From the NCBI GenBank assembly GCA_020725385.1, contig DYFC01000017.1, forward strand, positions 73,055 through 112,177: 39,123 nt of DNA, given 5' to 3'. The translations under genes were made by a program, and so were the position numbers. This DNA comes from Nitrospira japonica (lineage in GTDB: Bacteria; Nitrospirota; Thermodesulfovibrionia; Thermodesulfovibrionales; SM23-35). Position 1 is the first letter of the stretch; each line of letters begins with the position of its first letter. The notes beneath the pieces are model-generated. The model saw only the letters and a list, made by a program, of their open reading frames with translations, was not told the DNA's origin and did no database searches. This document shows positions 9,344 to 17,937 of this stretch, one piece after another.

Positions 9344-10052
9344 AATACCAATAATTGAATTAAAATGGGATACCAGATTATTCAATAAAAAGATCGGGAG
9401 GCTTTGTTTACTTCCAGGTTACATAAATAAGATTGACAAAATTATAAATGAAGCAAAATCCAAAGGCTTTTTATATTTAACCTGCAGAATTGAACCACCC
9501 AAATTTTCACAGATTCGTTTATTAGAATCTGCAGGATTTTATTTAACCGATGCAGGATTAACATTGGAAATAAAAACACCGAATTTATATTTAGGTGAAA
9601 ATTTAATCAAAGTTCCTATCAATACAGCAACTATTACGGATATTCCTGTTTTAAAAAAGATTGTAAAATCACTTTTTCTTCATAGTAGATTCTATCACGA
9701 CCCGTTTTTTACTAAAGATGATGCTGATAAAATCTATCAAGCATGGATTGAAGATGCAATAAAAGGGATTTCTGCCGATATCGTTTTCTGGGTAAAAAAT
9801 AAAGGTTTCATTGTTTGTAAAAAATCCCGTTTAAAAACAGGCGAAATTTCATTAATTGGGGTGGTTGATAAATTTAGAGGCAAAGGAATTGGTAAAGCAT
9901 TATTGGCTTCATCATTAAAATGGTTTGATAAGGAGGGTTTCAGTAAGGTAAGGGTAAGAACGCAGTTAATTAATATCAATTCTTTGAATTTTTACCTTTC
10001 TCATGGATTTTATGTGTATTCTTGTGATATGGTGTTTGGAAAAATACTATAA
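9333..10052 (+). CDS. GNAT N-acetyltransferase, WecD-like
   Basis: The 239-residue protein begins with IIELKWDTRLFNKKIGRL, which resembles the start of dTDP-fucosamine acetyltransferase WecD, and ends with a GNAT core. The acetyl-CoA-binding motif is VVDKFRGKGIGKALLASSL (about 185-203), followed by NINSLNFYLSHGF. It probably N-acetylates the sugar produced by the neighbouring aminotransferase; substrate identity is inferred from context. I chose TTG 9333 because AAGGA (9320-9324) is 8 bases upstream and the conserved N-terminus starts here. It overlaps the glycosyltransferase gene by 11 bases, so the pair is very likely co-translated. Confidence 0.82.
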   Translation: MKNKIPIIELKWDTRLFNKKIGRLCLLPGYINKIDKIINEAKSKGFLYLTCRIEPPKFSQIRLLESAGFYLTDAGLTLEIKTPNLYLGENLIKVPINTATITDIPVLKKIVKSLFLHSRFYHDPFFTKDDADKIYQAWIEDAIKGISADIVFWVKNKGFIVCKKSRLKTGEISLIGVVDKFRGKGIGKALLASSLKWFDKEGFSKVRVRTQLININSLNFYLSHGFYVYSCDMVFGKIL

Positions 10053-10150
10053 CTTTTACAGATTGTAAAGTATTTTTGAATCGGGAGATACAGATAAATC
10101 TTCCTAATTGAATTAAATTAATACATCACTGATGGAGGTATTTATTTAAA

Positions 10151-10627
10151 ATGGATAAAAAGCCTGTTTTGGTTCTAGGAATCGGTAATCTGCTTTTCAG
10201 AGACGATGGGGTAGGACTTCACGTGGTAGAAAGACTTAAAACTATGTCATTGCCTTCAAATGTTGAGATAATAGAAGGAGGAATAGCAGCTTTTGATATA
10301 GTATATATGATTGAAAACAGAAAAAAAGTTATAGTTATAGATGCTATAAAAGCAGAAGGAGAACCGGGAATGATATACCGCTTTACCGGAGATGATTTTA
10401 TTGAAAAAAGAAAAAATGCATTGAAATCACCTGCTGAAGCTGAATTTGCGGATTATTATAATACAACGTGCATTATGGGAACAGCTCCGGAAGAGCTTAT
10501 TGTAATAGGCATAGAACCATTCGACACAGGAGATAAAGACGGAAAGCTTAAAATCGAGTTATCTCCTGTGCTTCAGTCAAAACTACCTGATATTATTGAG
10601 ATGGTTTTAAAAGAAATAAGGATTTGA
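10151..10627 (+). CDS. hydrogenase-maturation endopeptidase-like protein (copy 1, altered metal ligands)
   Basis: The 158-residue protein belongs to the HybD/HupD/HycI family, which senses nickel in the large subunit of NiFe hydrogenase and cleaves its C-terminal tail. GIGNLLFRDDGVG (10-22) and the VIDA strand (Asp64) are present. Compared with E. coli HybD, whose nickel ligands are Glu16, Asp62 and His93, this copy has Asp19 in place of the Glu and Ala95 (SPAEAEF) where the His should be. The next gene keeps Glu19 and His95. Copy 1 may therefore have reduced or different peptidase activity, or another partner. No hydrogenase structural genes are nearby. GGAGGT lies 11 bases before ATG, a rather long spacing. 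Confidence 0.85.
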   Translation: MDKKPVLVLGIGNLLFRDDGVGLHVVERLKTMSLPSNVEIIEGGIAAFDIVYMIENRKKVIVIDAIKAEGEPGMIYRFTGDDFIEKRKNALKSPAEAEFADYYNTTCIMGTAPEELIVIGIEPFDTGDKDGKLKIELSPVLQSKLPDIIEMVLKEIRI

Positions 10628-10691
10628 TAATTATTTTTTTAGGTATAAAGGCCAAATTATAAATTAATAATAGTCGAGAGGTTGAGATTAA

Positions 10692-11159
10692 ATGGATAAA
10701 AAACCTATTTTGATTTTGGGTCTTGGCAATCTTCTCTTGAAAGATGAAGGAATAGGAGTGCATGTTGTTCAAAGAATGATGAATATGTCATTGCCCCCTG
10801 ATGTTGAAGTTCTTGATGGCGGTACACTTGGCATGAAGCTTATCTATTATATTGAAAACAGAACCAAGGTTATTGTTATAGATGCTGTGTTAATCGATGA
10901 TCAACCCGGAACAATTTACCGTTTTACAGGTAAAGACCTGTTGGAAGGAAATGCATGTCAATTATTTTCTGCTCATGATATTAATTTTACCCATGTTTTA
11001 AAAAATGCCGAGATGTTTGGGAATACACCAGGTGAAGTAGTATTTATCGGAATTAAACCGGAAGATATAAGTCCCGGAATTGAATTAACTCCAGTAATTG
11101 AAGCACAGATTCCGAGAATTCTTGAATTGGTATTAAAAGAAATCGAAGTCTCAAAATGA
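10692..11159 (+). CDS. hydrogenase-maturation endopeptidase (copy 2, canonical ligands)
   Basis: The 155-residue HybD-family protein is a close paralogue of the preceding gene and starts with nearly the same MDKKPxLxLGxGNLL sequence. All three expected nickel ligands are visible: Glu19 in KDEGIG, Asp64 in VIDA and His95 in FSAHDINFTHVL. It should remove the C-terminal extension of a NiFe hydrogenase large subunit after nickel insertion. The tandem arrangement, 64 bases apart, suggests local duplication followed by divergence of copy 1. Its stop codon overlaps the start of the next gene (ATGA at 11156-11159), so the two are probably translationally coupled. Confidence 0.92.
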   Translation: MDKKPILILGLGNLLLKDEGIGVHVVQRMMNMSLPPDVEVLDGGTLGMKLIYYIENRTKVIVIDAVLIDDQPGTIYRFTGKDLLEGNACQLFSAHDINFTHVLKNAEMFGNTPGEVVFIGIKPEDISPGIELTPVIEAQIPRILELVLKEIEVSK

Positions 11160-13003
11160 TATTGAGAGCCTCGAAATTTATATTTATTTCACTTGTTTTT
11201 ATATTCATATTCGGAATGTTTGCCGGACGTATATGGGACCCTGATTTCTGGTGGCATTTGAAGACGGGTGAATATATTTATTCTACCGGCTCTTTGCCGG
11301 AGACTGACCCTTTTGCTTATACTTCTCTTCCTAAAGATCCTTTAAACCCTGAATCTAAAAGAATCAAATTTATTTTAACTTCTTACTGGCTTTCTCAAAT
11401 AATATTTTTCTTAATTTACAAAATGGCAGGATTTCAGGGAATTATAATTTTTAGAGCAACAATTCTCACGGCACTCGTTTTTTTTGTTTATATGGCGATT
11501 AAAAGGGAAGGCGCTAACTTCTATACTTCAATAATCATGATTATTCCCTTGGCTATAATATTGAGCAATTTCACCGGTGAAAGACCACAGCTTTTTTCTT
11601 TCTTTTTTTCATTTCTTCTTATTTATTTATTTGAAGGTTTCAGAATGTCTAAAATAAAAATTTCTTGGTCTTCATATCAGGAAATCAACTCAGAACGCCG
11701 ACATGCCAATTTATTATATCTATTACCTGTCCCTTTCATTATGCTCCTGTGGGCAAACATGCATGGCGGAGTTTTTATAGGGGTTGCAATTCTATCTATA
11801 TATGTTATCTGTGAAATTATTAAATTCTTTAGATATAAATCCGCGAGTGTTCTGTCTTCCAAAGAGCTAAAAATACTCGTTATAATCGGTTTCATCTCGA
11901 TTTTAATGACAATTTTAAATCCAAATAAATGGGATGTTTTTTCTGTTTTGATTGAGTTTCAAAAAAGTAAATACATGGAATCAATTGTTGAGTCAAGGTC
12001 ACCTTTTAATTTTCTTTCCTCGGGTTTTTATAATCAAGAGCTTATAACATATATTTTTTTAATAATAATTTGTATCTTCTTTATGATTATAAATTTTAAA
12101 CGCCTGGATATAACAGATATTGGAATAGTATCATTTTTTCTCTATATAAGTGTTACTTCGGCAAGAACAATACCTTTTTTTGCAACAATATCTACCTTGT
12201 TTATAGCACGTTATGCAATAAAAACTATAAGAACGCTAAATTATATCGAGAAATTAAGAAGTTTCGCTGGAAAAATTAAATTAGGATCTCTACAATCTGT
12301 ATTGATAACTTCATTGTCAATTGTTTTGTTTATAGTTCTTGTGAACACCAGAATAATGAATAAGGGCATTGTGTGGGAGAGATATCCTAAAGGTTCTGCT
12401 GAATTCCTGAAAAATAATAAGATTTATGGAAATATGCTGAATCCATATGTATGGGGAGGTTATCTAATATGGACATTATATCCTGATTATAAAGTTTTTG
12501 TAGATGGAAGAGGTTTGATAGAAGAAGTTTTTTTCCAGAATTCCAAGATATTTAGTGCGAATTTACAGCAGTTTGGGGATATTCCTGAATGGCAGGCTTT
12601 TATGAAAGCATATAATATAAATTTTATAATAACTTATTCTGTTAATGATTTCTCCGGCAAGCTGATTCCAATTATTCCATTTATTATGAATGACCCTGAA
12701 TGGTTATTTGTATATATGGATAATAATTCACTGATATTTGTTAAAGAAAGTCCTGAAAATTCCGGAATTATCGAGAAATATTCGATGCCAAAAAAATGGG
12801 TATGGAATGAAGTTATAACAGAGGCTGCTTACAAAGTTAAAAAAGTGCCTGAAAAAACTAATTTTTATATAACAATGGGAGATGCTTTTTTTGCCAAACA
12901 GGATTTCCAGGATGCAAGAACAATGTATTTGAAAGCCAGAGAGTTTAACCCTTCAAATCCGGTTGTAATTCAAAGACTAAATTCATTGAACTCAATACAA
13001 TAA
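11156..13003 (+). CDS. polytopic membrane protein with GT-C-like topology and C-terminal TPR
   Basis: The 615-residue protein has an N-terminal membrane anchor followed directly by an acidic loop, RIWDPDFWWHLKTGEYI (about 25-41), and roughly eight to ten further hydrophobic segments to about residue 400. A soluble region of about 200 residues follows, including NPYVWGGYLIWTLYPDYKVF and DGRGL. The end, about residues 570-610, looks like one TPR repeat (YITMGDAFFAKQDFQDARTM). An acidic first loop plus many helices recalls GT-C lipid-sugar glycosyltransferases, but I cannot assign it to a named family. It overlaps copy 2 of the peptidase by 4 bases, although a functional link to hydrogenase is not obvious. 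Confidence 0.65.
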   Translation: MILRASKFIFISLVFIFIFGMFAGRIWDPDFWWHLKTGEYIYSTGSLPETDPFAYTSLPKDPLNPESKRIKFILTSYWLSQIIFFLIYKMAGFQGIIIFRATILTALVFFVYMAIKREGANFYTSIIMIIPLAIILSNFTGERPQLFSFFFSFLLIYLFEGFRMSKIKISWSSYQEINSERRHANLLYLLPVPFIMLLWANMHGGVFIGVAILSIYVICEIIKFFRYKSASVLSSKELKILVIIGFISILMTILNPNKWDVFSVLIEFQKSKYMESIVESRSPFNFLSSGFYNQELITYIFLIIICIFFMIINFKRLDITDIGIVSFFLYISVTSARTIPFFATISTLFIARYAIKTIRTLNYIEKLRSFAGKIKLGSLQSVLITSLSIVLFIVLVNTRIMNKGIVWERYPKGSAEFLKNNKIYGNMLNPYVWGGYLIWTLYPDYKVFVDGRGLIEEVFFQNSKIFSANLQQFGDIPEWQAFMKAYNINFIITYSVNDFSGKLIPIIPFIMNDPEWLFVYMDNNSLIFVKESPENSGIIEKYSMPKKWVWNEVITEAAYKVKKVPEKTNFYITMGDAFFAKQDFQDARTMYLKAREFNPSNPVVIQRLNSLNSIQ

Positions 13004-13048
13004 TTATTATATTTCTCAAAAATACCTTTTCAAATAAAAATCATCGGA

Positions 13049-13071
13049 TTAACCCTCCTTAGGCGGGTTAA
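13049..13071 (+). terminator. hairpin after the membrane-protein gene, weak terminator candidate
   Basis: TTAACCC (13049-13055) pairs with GGGTTAA (13065-13071), with CCT/AGG extending the stem inside. The hairpin is 46 bases past the stop. There is no U-rich tail, so it may only stabilise or pause the transcript. Confidence 0.35.
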
Positions 13072-13088
13072 CTTAAAAAATGCATTTG

Positions 13089-13246
13089 AAATAATGCAGA
13101 TGTTGCAAGAAAATTTATTTTTCGATACCTTAGTGGACGCTTAAAGATGATTTACCATTAACTTTTTTATTCATTACCAATAAATATCTTTTGATATAAA
13201 AATTATCGAGTTAAGTAAATTTTTGAGCAATGTCTGCATTATTTGG
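13089..13246. mobile_element. MITE-like element, about 158 bp, with inverted terminal repeats
   Basis: The left end, AAATAATGCAGATGTTGC (from 13090), and the reverse complement of the right end, AAATAATGCAGACATTGC (ending 13245), match over about 28 bases with a few changes. Between them lie about 100 bases with no ORF. Outer flanks are AT-rich and I cannot define a target-site duplication. A related copy lies upstream of the giant glycosyltransferase gene (28291-28325). The size, absence of coding and paired inverted ends fit a non-autonomous element, but no transposase is in the window. Confidence 0.45.
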
Positions 13247-13256
13247 GTTAAATGAC

Positions 13257-13289
13257 TTTTTGAGCAAGTCTGTTTTTTTCGGGTTAAAG
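13257..13289. repeat. second, diverged copy of the element's right end
   Basis: The 33-base stretch starting TTTTTGAGCAAGTCTG and ending CGGGTTAAAG repeats the right end of the adjacent element (13220-13252, TTTTTGAGCAATGTCTGC ... TGGGTTAAAT). The rest of the gap up to 13449 shows no ORF. Confidence 0.5.
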
Positions 13290-13449
13290 AAATAATTTCA
13301 AATGGACGATAATTTAATTAAAGTATTAAAAATAAAATGTGCAGTTTTCAAAGAAATCACCTCTGTATTCTTTGTCAAAGCAAATTGGTTAGGTTGATAA
13401 TCTGAAACAGATGTCTTTTCAATGAATTACTGCGCAAGGAGGTTTAATT

Positions 13450-15090
13450 ATGTTTAAGTATCTTAAAAACATGAAAATCAGGTACAAATTATGGCTGGTT
13501 GTTGGTGTTATGATGTTCGGAATTATAACAGTTGGAACGATGTCGGCAGTCGAGTTAAAAGGAGATCTTTTCAAGGAAAAGGAAACAAAGACACGCCATC
13601 TTGTTGAGACCGCATATGGAGTAATAGAAAATTATTACAATCAATTTAAAGAGGGTAAAATTTCAGAAAGAGATGCCCAGGCATTTGCAATAGCTGCAGT
13701 GAAAAATTTAAGGTATGAAGAAAAAGATTATTTCTGGATTAATGATATGCAGCCAAAAATGATTATGCATCCTTTTAAACCAGAACTTGATGGAAAAGAT
13801 TTATCGGATTTTAAAGATCCTACGGGAAAGGCACTTTTTGTAAGTATGGTTGAAGTTGTAAAAAATTCAAAAGGGGGTTACGTAAGTTATATGTGGCCAA
13901 AGCCGAATTATAAAGAACCTGTGCAAAAAATATCTTATGTAAAAGGTTTTGAGCCATGGGGATGGATTATAGGAACCGGTATTTATGTCGATGATGTTAA
14001 TGCTACGGTAAAGAAAGAAATACTGAAGATAATTACTATACTAATTCTTATAGTAGCAATATCTTTTTTCATTGCAACAACTATAATCAATGGATTGCAG
14101 AAACAATTGGGAGGAGAGCCTTCATATGTGGCTCAAATAGTTCAAAAAGTTTCTGAAGGTGATTTAAGCATTGAGATAGTAACAAATAAAAAATATGAAA
14201 ATAGCCTTTTATATCATGCAAAAATAATGGTTGATAAGCTGAAAAATCTTCTTGGAGAAATAAAGTCAACAGCAGATACACTTGCCTCTGCAAGCCATGA
14301 ACTTTCAGCAAGCGCAGAACAGATGTCAAGAGGCGTTATTGAACAATCAGGTAGGGCGTCTCAAATAGCTACAGCTTCAACAGAGATGTCCCAGACTATA
14401 ATAGATATTGCTAAAAATTCGTCTAATATTGCTTCTTCTGCTTCTGAAACTGTGAATATTGCAAATAACGGTGAAAAAATAGTTGATAAATCGGTTGATG
14501 AAGTAAAAGCAATAGCAGCTACGGTTAATGAATCTGCCAGTTTAATGTCTTCTTTGGGTGAACGCTCAAAGCAAATAGGCGATATACTTAATGTAATAAA
14601 AGATATTGCAGACCAGACAAATCTACTTGCATTGAATGCCGCAATAGAAGCAGCAAGGGCCGGAGAGCAAGGGAGGGGTTTTGCAGTGGTTGCAGATGAA
14701 GTTAGAAAGCTTGCAGAAAGAACTGCTAAAGCTACATCGGAGATAGGGAGTATGATATTTGGAATCCAGAAGGAGATGGAAGCTACTGTTGAATCCATGA
14801 ATGCCGGTACAAAAAAGGTAGAAACCGGAGTAGAGTTTGCTGCTCAGGCTGGAGATGCTTTGCGTCAGATTGTAAAAAGTGTGAGTGAACTTCAGTCAAT
14901 GGTTCAACAGATTGCTACAGCAACGGAAGAAATGTCAACGACTTCAGAACAAATTAGCGGTGATATTGAGACGATCGCCAATGTATCAAAAGAAACTTCT
15001 GTCAGTTCGGAACAGATATCAAAAGCTTCTTCGGATCTTTCAAGATTAGCCGGAAATTTACAAAATGTAGTTGGTTTATTCAAAGTTTAA
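13450..15090 (+). CDS. methyl-accepting chemotaxis protein with single-Cache sensor
   Basis: The 546-residue transmembrane chemoreceptor has TM1 at about 13-33, a periplasmic sCache_2 domain at about 45-180 ([19 protein letters not shown], then [15 protein letters not shown]), TM2 at about 191-214, a HAMP-like linker and a long cytoplasmic signalling hairpin. The hairpin tip, [20 protein letters not shown] then [16 protein letters not shown], binds CheA and CheW. sCache_2 receptors often sense small organic acids, but the ligand is not predictable here. There is no C-terminal CheR-binding pentapeptide. A strong AAGGAGG precedes ATG 13450, and an intrinsic terminator follows, so it is probably monocistronic. 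Confidence 0.95.
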   Translation: MFKYLKNMKIRYKLWLVVGVMMFGIITVGTMSAVELKGDLFKEKETKTRHLVETAYGVIENYYNQFKEGKISERDAQAFAIAAVKNLRYEEKDYFWINDMQPKMIMHPFKPELDGKDLSDFKDPTGKALFVSMVEVVKNSKGGYVSYMWPKPNYKEPVQKISYVKGFEPWGWIIGTGIYVDDVNATVKKEILKIITILILIVAISFFIATTIINGLQKQLGGEPSYVAQIVQKVSEGDLSIEIVTNKKYENSLLYHAKIMVDKLKNLLGEIKSTADTLASASHELSASAEQMSRGVIEQSGRASQIATASTEMSQTIIDIAKNSSNIASSASETVNIANNGEKIVDKSVDEVKAIAATVNESASLMSSLGERSKQIGDILNVIKDIADQTNLLALNAAIEAARAGEQGRGFAVVADEVRKLAERTAKATSEIGSMIFGIQKEMEATVESMNAGTKKVETGVEFAAQAGDALRQIVKSVSELQSMVQQIATATEEMSTTSEQISGDIETIANVSKETSVSSEQISKASSDLSRLAGNLQNVVGLFKV

Positions 15091-15120
15091 ATTTATAATT
15101 CTAAATTAAATCTTTTCAAA

Positions 15121-15160
15121 TAAAGGGCTCCAACAAAAATGAGCCCTTTATTATATTTTC
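15121..15160 (+). terminator. intrinsic terminator of the chemoreceptor gene
   Basis: A 10-bp perfect stem, TAAAGGGCTC (15121-15130) and GAGCCCTTTA (15141-15150), with a 10-base loop is followed by TTATATTTTC. It lies 30 bases past the stop. Confidence 0.88.
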
Positions 15161-15479
15161 AAATATAATATTTATATCCCAATTTATCTTATTTATCTTC
15201 AGAAAAACTAATTCATTAAAAAAGAAAATAGTTGAAATATAATACTGTGATTTTTTAGAATAAAAAATAAATATATTACAATTTAAACATAAATATAATA
15301 AAAATTATAAAGGCTTTTTAAAACATTATTGAATCACTCTGCAATTTTGATATTTGTAAAAAGTTCTTCGATTGTTGTTGTATTTCTGTCAGAAGTGAAT
15401 CTCAAAAGTTTTTCAAAACCTGTTATATTGACAAAATAGTATTCTTGTCTTTAAAAGAGTCTTTTCATCGGGGGTATTA
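15161..15479. other. gene-free AT-rich spacer
   Basis: No ORF or structured RNA is evident in these 319 bases. TTGACA at about 15429-15434 is a possible -35 for the downstream PAS gene, but the element 17 bases later (TTAAAA) is a poor -10. GGGGG at about 15469-15473 serves as ribosome-binding site for the next gene. Confidence 0.5.
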
Positions 15480-16508
15480 GTGTTAAAAGTTTTAAATAGA
15501 AAAGTAAATAAAATAAATAAATGTAAAGGAAAATCTTCTGAAAACAATAACTTACATGAAACCAAAAGAAAAGTTTTGAAAAGTAGGAGTAACAAAGATT
15601 ACAGGCACTTTCATAAACATCAAGATCCTGAATTATATTATAAAGCTATAATAGAAGCTTTTGATGGTTTAATTTATATCTGTTCATCTGACTACCGTAT
15701 AGAGTTTATGAATCGGCAATTTATAGATAAAATCGGGTATGATGCCACAGGTGAGTATTGTTATAAAGTTTTTCATGATAGAACTGATGCATGTCCATGG
15801 TGTGTAAATAAACGTGTTTTTAATGGTGAAACAGTCCGTTATGAAACAATGATTCCAAAAGAAAACAAATGGTATTATGTTATGAATACACCTATTTATT
15901 ATAAAGATGGAACTATGTCAAAACAATCTTTGATGATTGATATAACTGAAAAGAAAATAATTGAAAATGCATTAAAGGAGAGCGAAGACAAGTACAGAAT
16001 ACTTTATGAAAATAATACTTCAATGTATTTTACTGTTAATAAAAATGGAATTATCATTTCAGTTAATCACTTTGGTGCAGGACAACTCGGGTATTCTGTT
16101 GAAGAATTAATAGGCACATCGGTATTAAATCTTTTTCATCCGGATGATAGAAAATTGGTGAGTGAACAATTCGAGAAATGTTTTATAAATCCTGATAAAG
16201 TGGAATACAGGGAATTCCGAAAAATTCGCAAAGATGGAAGTATTTTATGGGTTAAAGAAAGTGCACGTGTAATAAATAAAGCAGATAAGAGCCAGATTAT
16301 TCTTGTTGTATGCGATGATATCACGAAAAGAAAAATCATTGAAGAGGAATTAAGAAAAAGCCGGGATGAACTTACTCAAAGAGTAAAAGAACTTGAAGAA
16401 TTTTATGATCTTGCTGTTGGAAGAGAATTAAGAATGATAGAAATAAAAAAACAGAATAAAAAACTTAAGGAAGAACTTGCAAAATTTAATGTTTATTTTG
16501 ACGAATAA
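15480..16508 (+). CDS. two-PAS-domain signalling protein without a catalytic output domain
   Basis: The 342-residue protein has a basic N-terminal tail and two PAS domains. The first, about 55-160, contains the Cys-bearing segment YCYKVFHDRTDACPWC and ends DITEKK. The second, about 165-285, has HPDDRKLV and ends CDDITKRK. A C-terminal coiled coil follows (ELEEFYDLAVGRELRMIEIK). That coiled coil usually leads into a histidine-kinase core in relatives, but here the protein stops. It may be a sensor that acts through partner binding, or the product of a split gene, since the next gene also starts with PAS domains. GTG 15480 is preceded by a G-rich ribosome-binding site. The CPWC cysteines could be redox- or metal-sensitive (inference). 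Confidence 0.75.
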   Translation: MLKVLNRKVNKINKCKGKSSENNNLHETKRKVLKSRSNKDYRHFHKHQDPELYYKAIIEAFDGLIYICSSDYRIEFMNRQFIDKIGYDATGEYCYKVFHDRTDACPWCVNKRVFNGETVRYETMIPKENKWYYVMNTPIYYKDGTMSKQSLMIDITEKKIIENALKESEDKYRILYENNTSMYFTVNKNGIIISVNHFGAGQLGYSVEELIGTSVLNLFHPDDRKLVSEQFEKCFINPDKVEYREFRKIRKDGSILWVKESARVINKADKSQIILVVCDDITKRKIIEEELRKSRDELTQRVKELEEFYDLAVGRELRMIEIKKQNKKLKEELAKFNVYFDE

Positions 16509-16523
16509 CTTCATTTGTTAGTT

Positions 16524-17936
16524 ATGAAAATTCCTCCACATGAATATCATATTTATAAAAATCTTATAGAAAATACTGCTGAAATAATTCAGACAGTTAC
16601 TCCTGATGGACATTTTATTTTTGTAAATAAAGCATGGTATAAAACTCTTGGATATTCTCATAATGAATTAAGTTCTTTAAATTTAAACGATATTATACAT
16701 CCTGATCATAGAAATCATTCTAAAACCCTATTTGATAAAATAAGTAAATCAAATAAATCTTTATTAGTTGAGACCGCATTTATAACAAAAGATGGCAGAA
16801 AAATATATGTTGAAGGCAGTATACATAGAATTAGTCAGGCTAATAAAGTTTTATATATTCAATGTATTTTTCGTGATGTTACAGAAAAAAAGATTTACAT
16901 GGAAATTATTGAAAATGCTATAAATGAATGGAGAATTACATTTGATTCCATGCCATGCGGTGTTTTAATAATTGATCTTGATTGTAATATAAAAAGAACG
17001 AATAGATATTTTGCAAATATTTTTAAATTACAGATTGAGGATATAAAAGGTTTGAAATGTAGTGAGGTATTAAAAGATGTAGAACTTCAAAATGTTTTTA
17101 GGAAAATTATTTATGAAAAAACATTTCCTTTAGAGACAATACAATATAATCTTAAAGAAATTAATAAAAGTTTCATGATTGATTTTACTCCAATTCCAGC
17201 AAGCGATGGAATTACAAGATCTATTATTCTTACTTTTGTCGATGTTTCAGAAATAAAAAATAAAGAGAAAAAACTTGTGGAAAGCAGAGACGCTTTTTTT
17301 AATATGCTCAAAGACCTCGATTATTCTTATAAAGAATTAAAGGATCTTTTCGAAAATTTAATACGCTCTTTTATTAATATGATTGAGGCAAAGAGTCCAT
17401 GGACAAAAGGACATTCTGAACGTGTTACCGATTACGCTTTAACTATTGCCACTGCATTAAATTTTGAAGAAGATGAATTAAATGATCTAAAAATAGCTGC
17501 TTTACTTCACGATATTGGTAAAATTGGTACTTATGATTTATTACTTGACAATCCAAATAGACTTACAGAAGACGAGTTACAGCTCATTTATATGCACCCG
17601 ATTAAGGGTGAGAATATATTGAAGCCAATAAAACAGATGAGAAAAATATTACCTATTATAAGACATCACCATGAACGGATAGATGGCAGTGGTTATCCGG
17701 ATGGCTTAAAAGGGGATGAAATACCTCTACCGGCAAGGATATTAAGTATCGCGGATGCGTTCGATTCGATGACATCAAACAGACCATATCGAAATGCTGG
17801 AACCTATGAGTATGCTATCTCGGAACTTAAGAGTTGCAGCGGAACTCAATTTGATGGCGGACTTGTTGACGTTTTCTTGAAACTTTTATATAAGTCCGGG
17901 ATTCGCAAAACACAGGAGTTTCCGGTTAATTTTTAG
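16524..17936 (+). CDS. PAS-PAS-HD-GYP c-di-GMP phosphodiesterase
   Basis: The protein is about 470 residues. PAS1 (about 15-125) ends FRDVTEKK; PAS2 (about 135-245) ends FVDVSEIK; a short coiled coil leads to a complete HD-GYP domain from about 285. Catalytic residues are visible: GHSERV, the HD pair in LLHDIGKIG (about 329-334), YMHPIKGE, HHHERIDGSGYP with GSGYP at about 388-392, and ADAFDSMTSNRPYR. It should hydrolyse c-di-GMP. ATG 16524 is chosen; an in-frame TTG at 16515 is possible and neither has a clear ribosome-binding site, so coupling to the PAS gene 15 bases upstream is likely. It converges on the PAS-GGDEF gene with one base between the stops. Confidence 0.92.
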   Translation: MKIPPHEYHIYKNLIENTAEIIQTVTPDGHFIFVNKAWYKTLGYSHNELSSLNLNDIIHPDHRNHSKTLFDKISKSNKSLLVETAFITKDGRKIYVEGSIHRISQANKVLYIQCIFRDVTEKKIYMEIIENAINEWRITFDSMPCGVLIIDLDCNIKRTNRYFANIFKLQIEDIKGLKCSEVLKDVELQNVFRKIIYEKTFPLETIQYNLKEINKSFMIDFTPIPASDGITRSIILTFVDVSEIKNKEKKLVESRDAFFNMLKDLDYSYKELKDLFENLIRSFINMIEAKSPWTKGHSERVTDYALTIATALNFEEDELNDLKIAALLHDIGKIGTYDLLLDNPNRLTEDELQLIYMHPIKGENILKPIKQMRKILPIIRHHHERIDGSGYPDGLKGDEIPLPARILSIADAFDSMTSNRPYRNAGTYEYAISELKSCSGTQFDGGLVDVFLKLLYKSGIRKTQEFPVNF

Positions 17937-17937
17937 T

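Noticed and set aside
13370-13405. Possible sigma-28 promoter (CAAAG ... GTTGATAA) upstream of the chemoreceptor gene
   Set aside because: The distance between the two elements is two bases shorter than in the well-matched flgM promoter, and the -35 element lacks the leading T.
14361-14798. Minus-strand open frame opposite the chemoreceptor signalling domain
   Set aside because: It is a shadow of the repetitive Ala/Glu-rich coding strand; no start signal or conserved motif is visible.
15425-15460. Sigma-70 promoter for the PAS gene (TTGACA with TTAAAA)
   Set aside because: The -35 is perfect but the -10 is poor in an AT-rich background, so it is mentioned only in the spacer entry.
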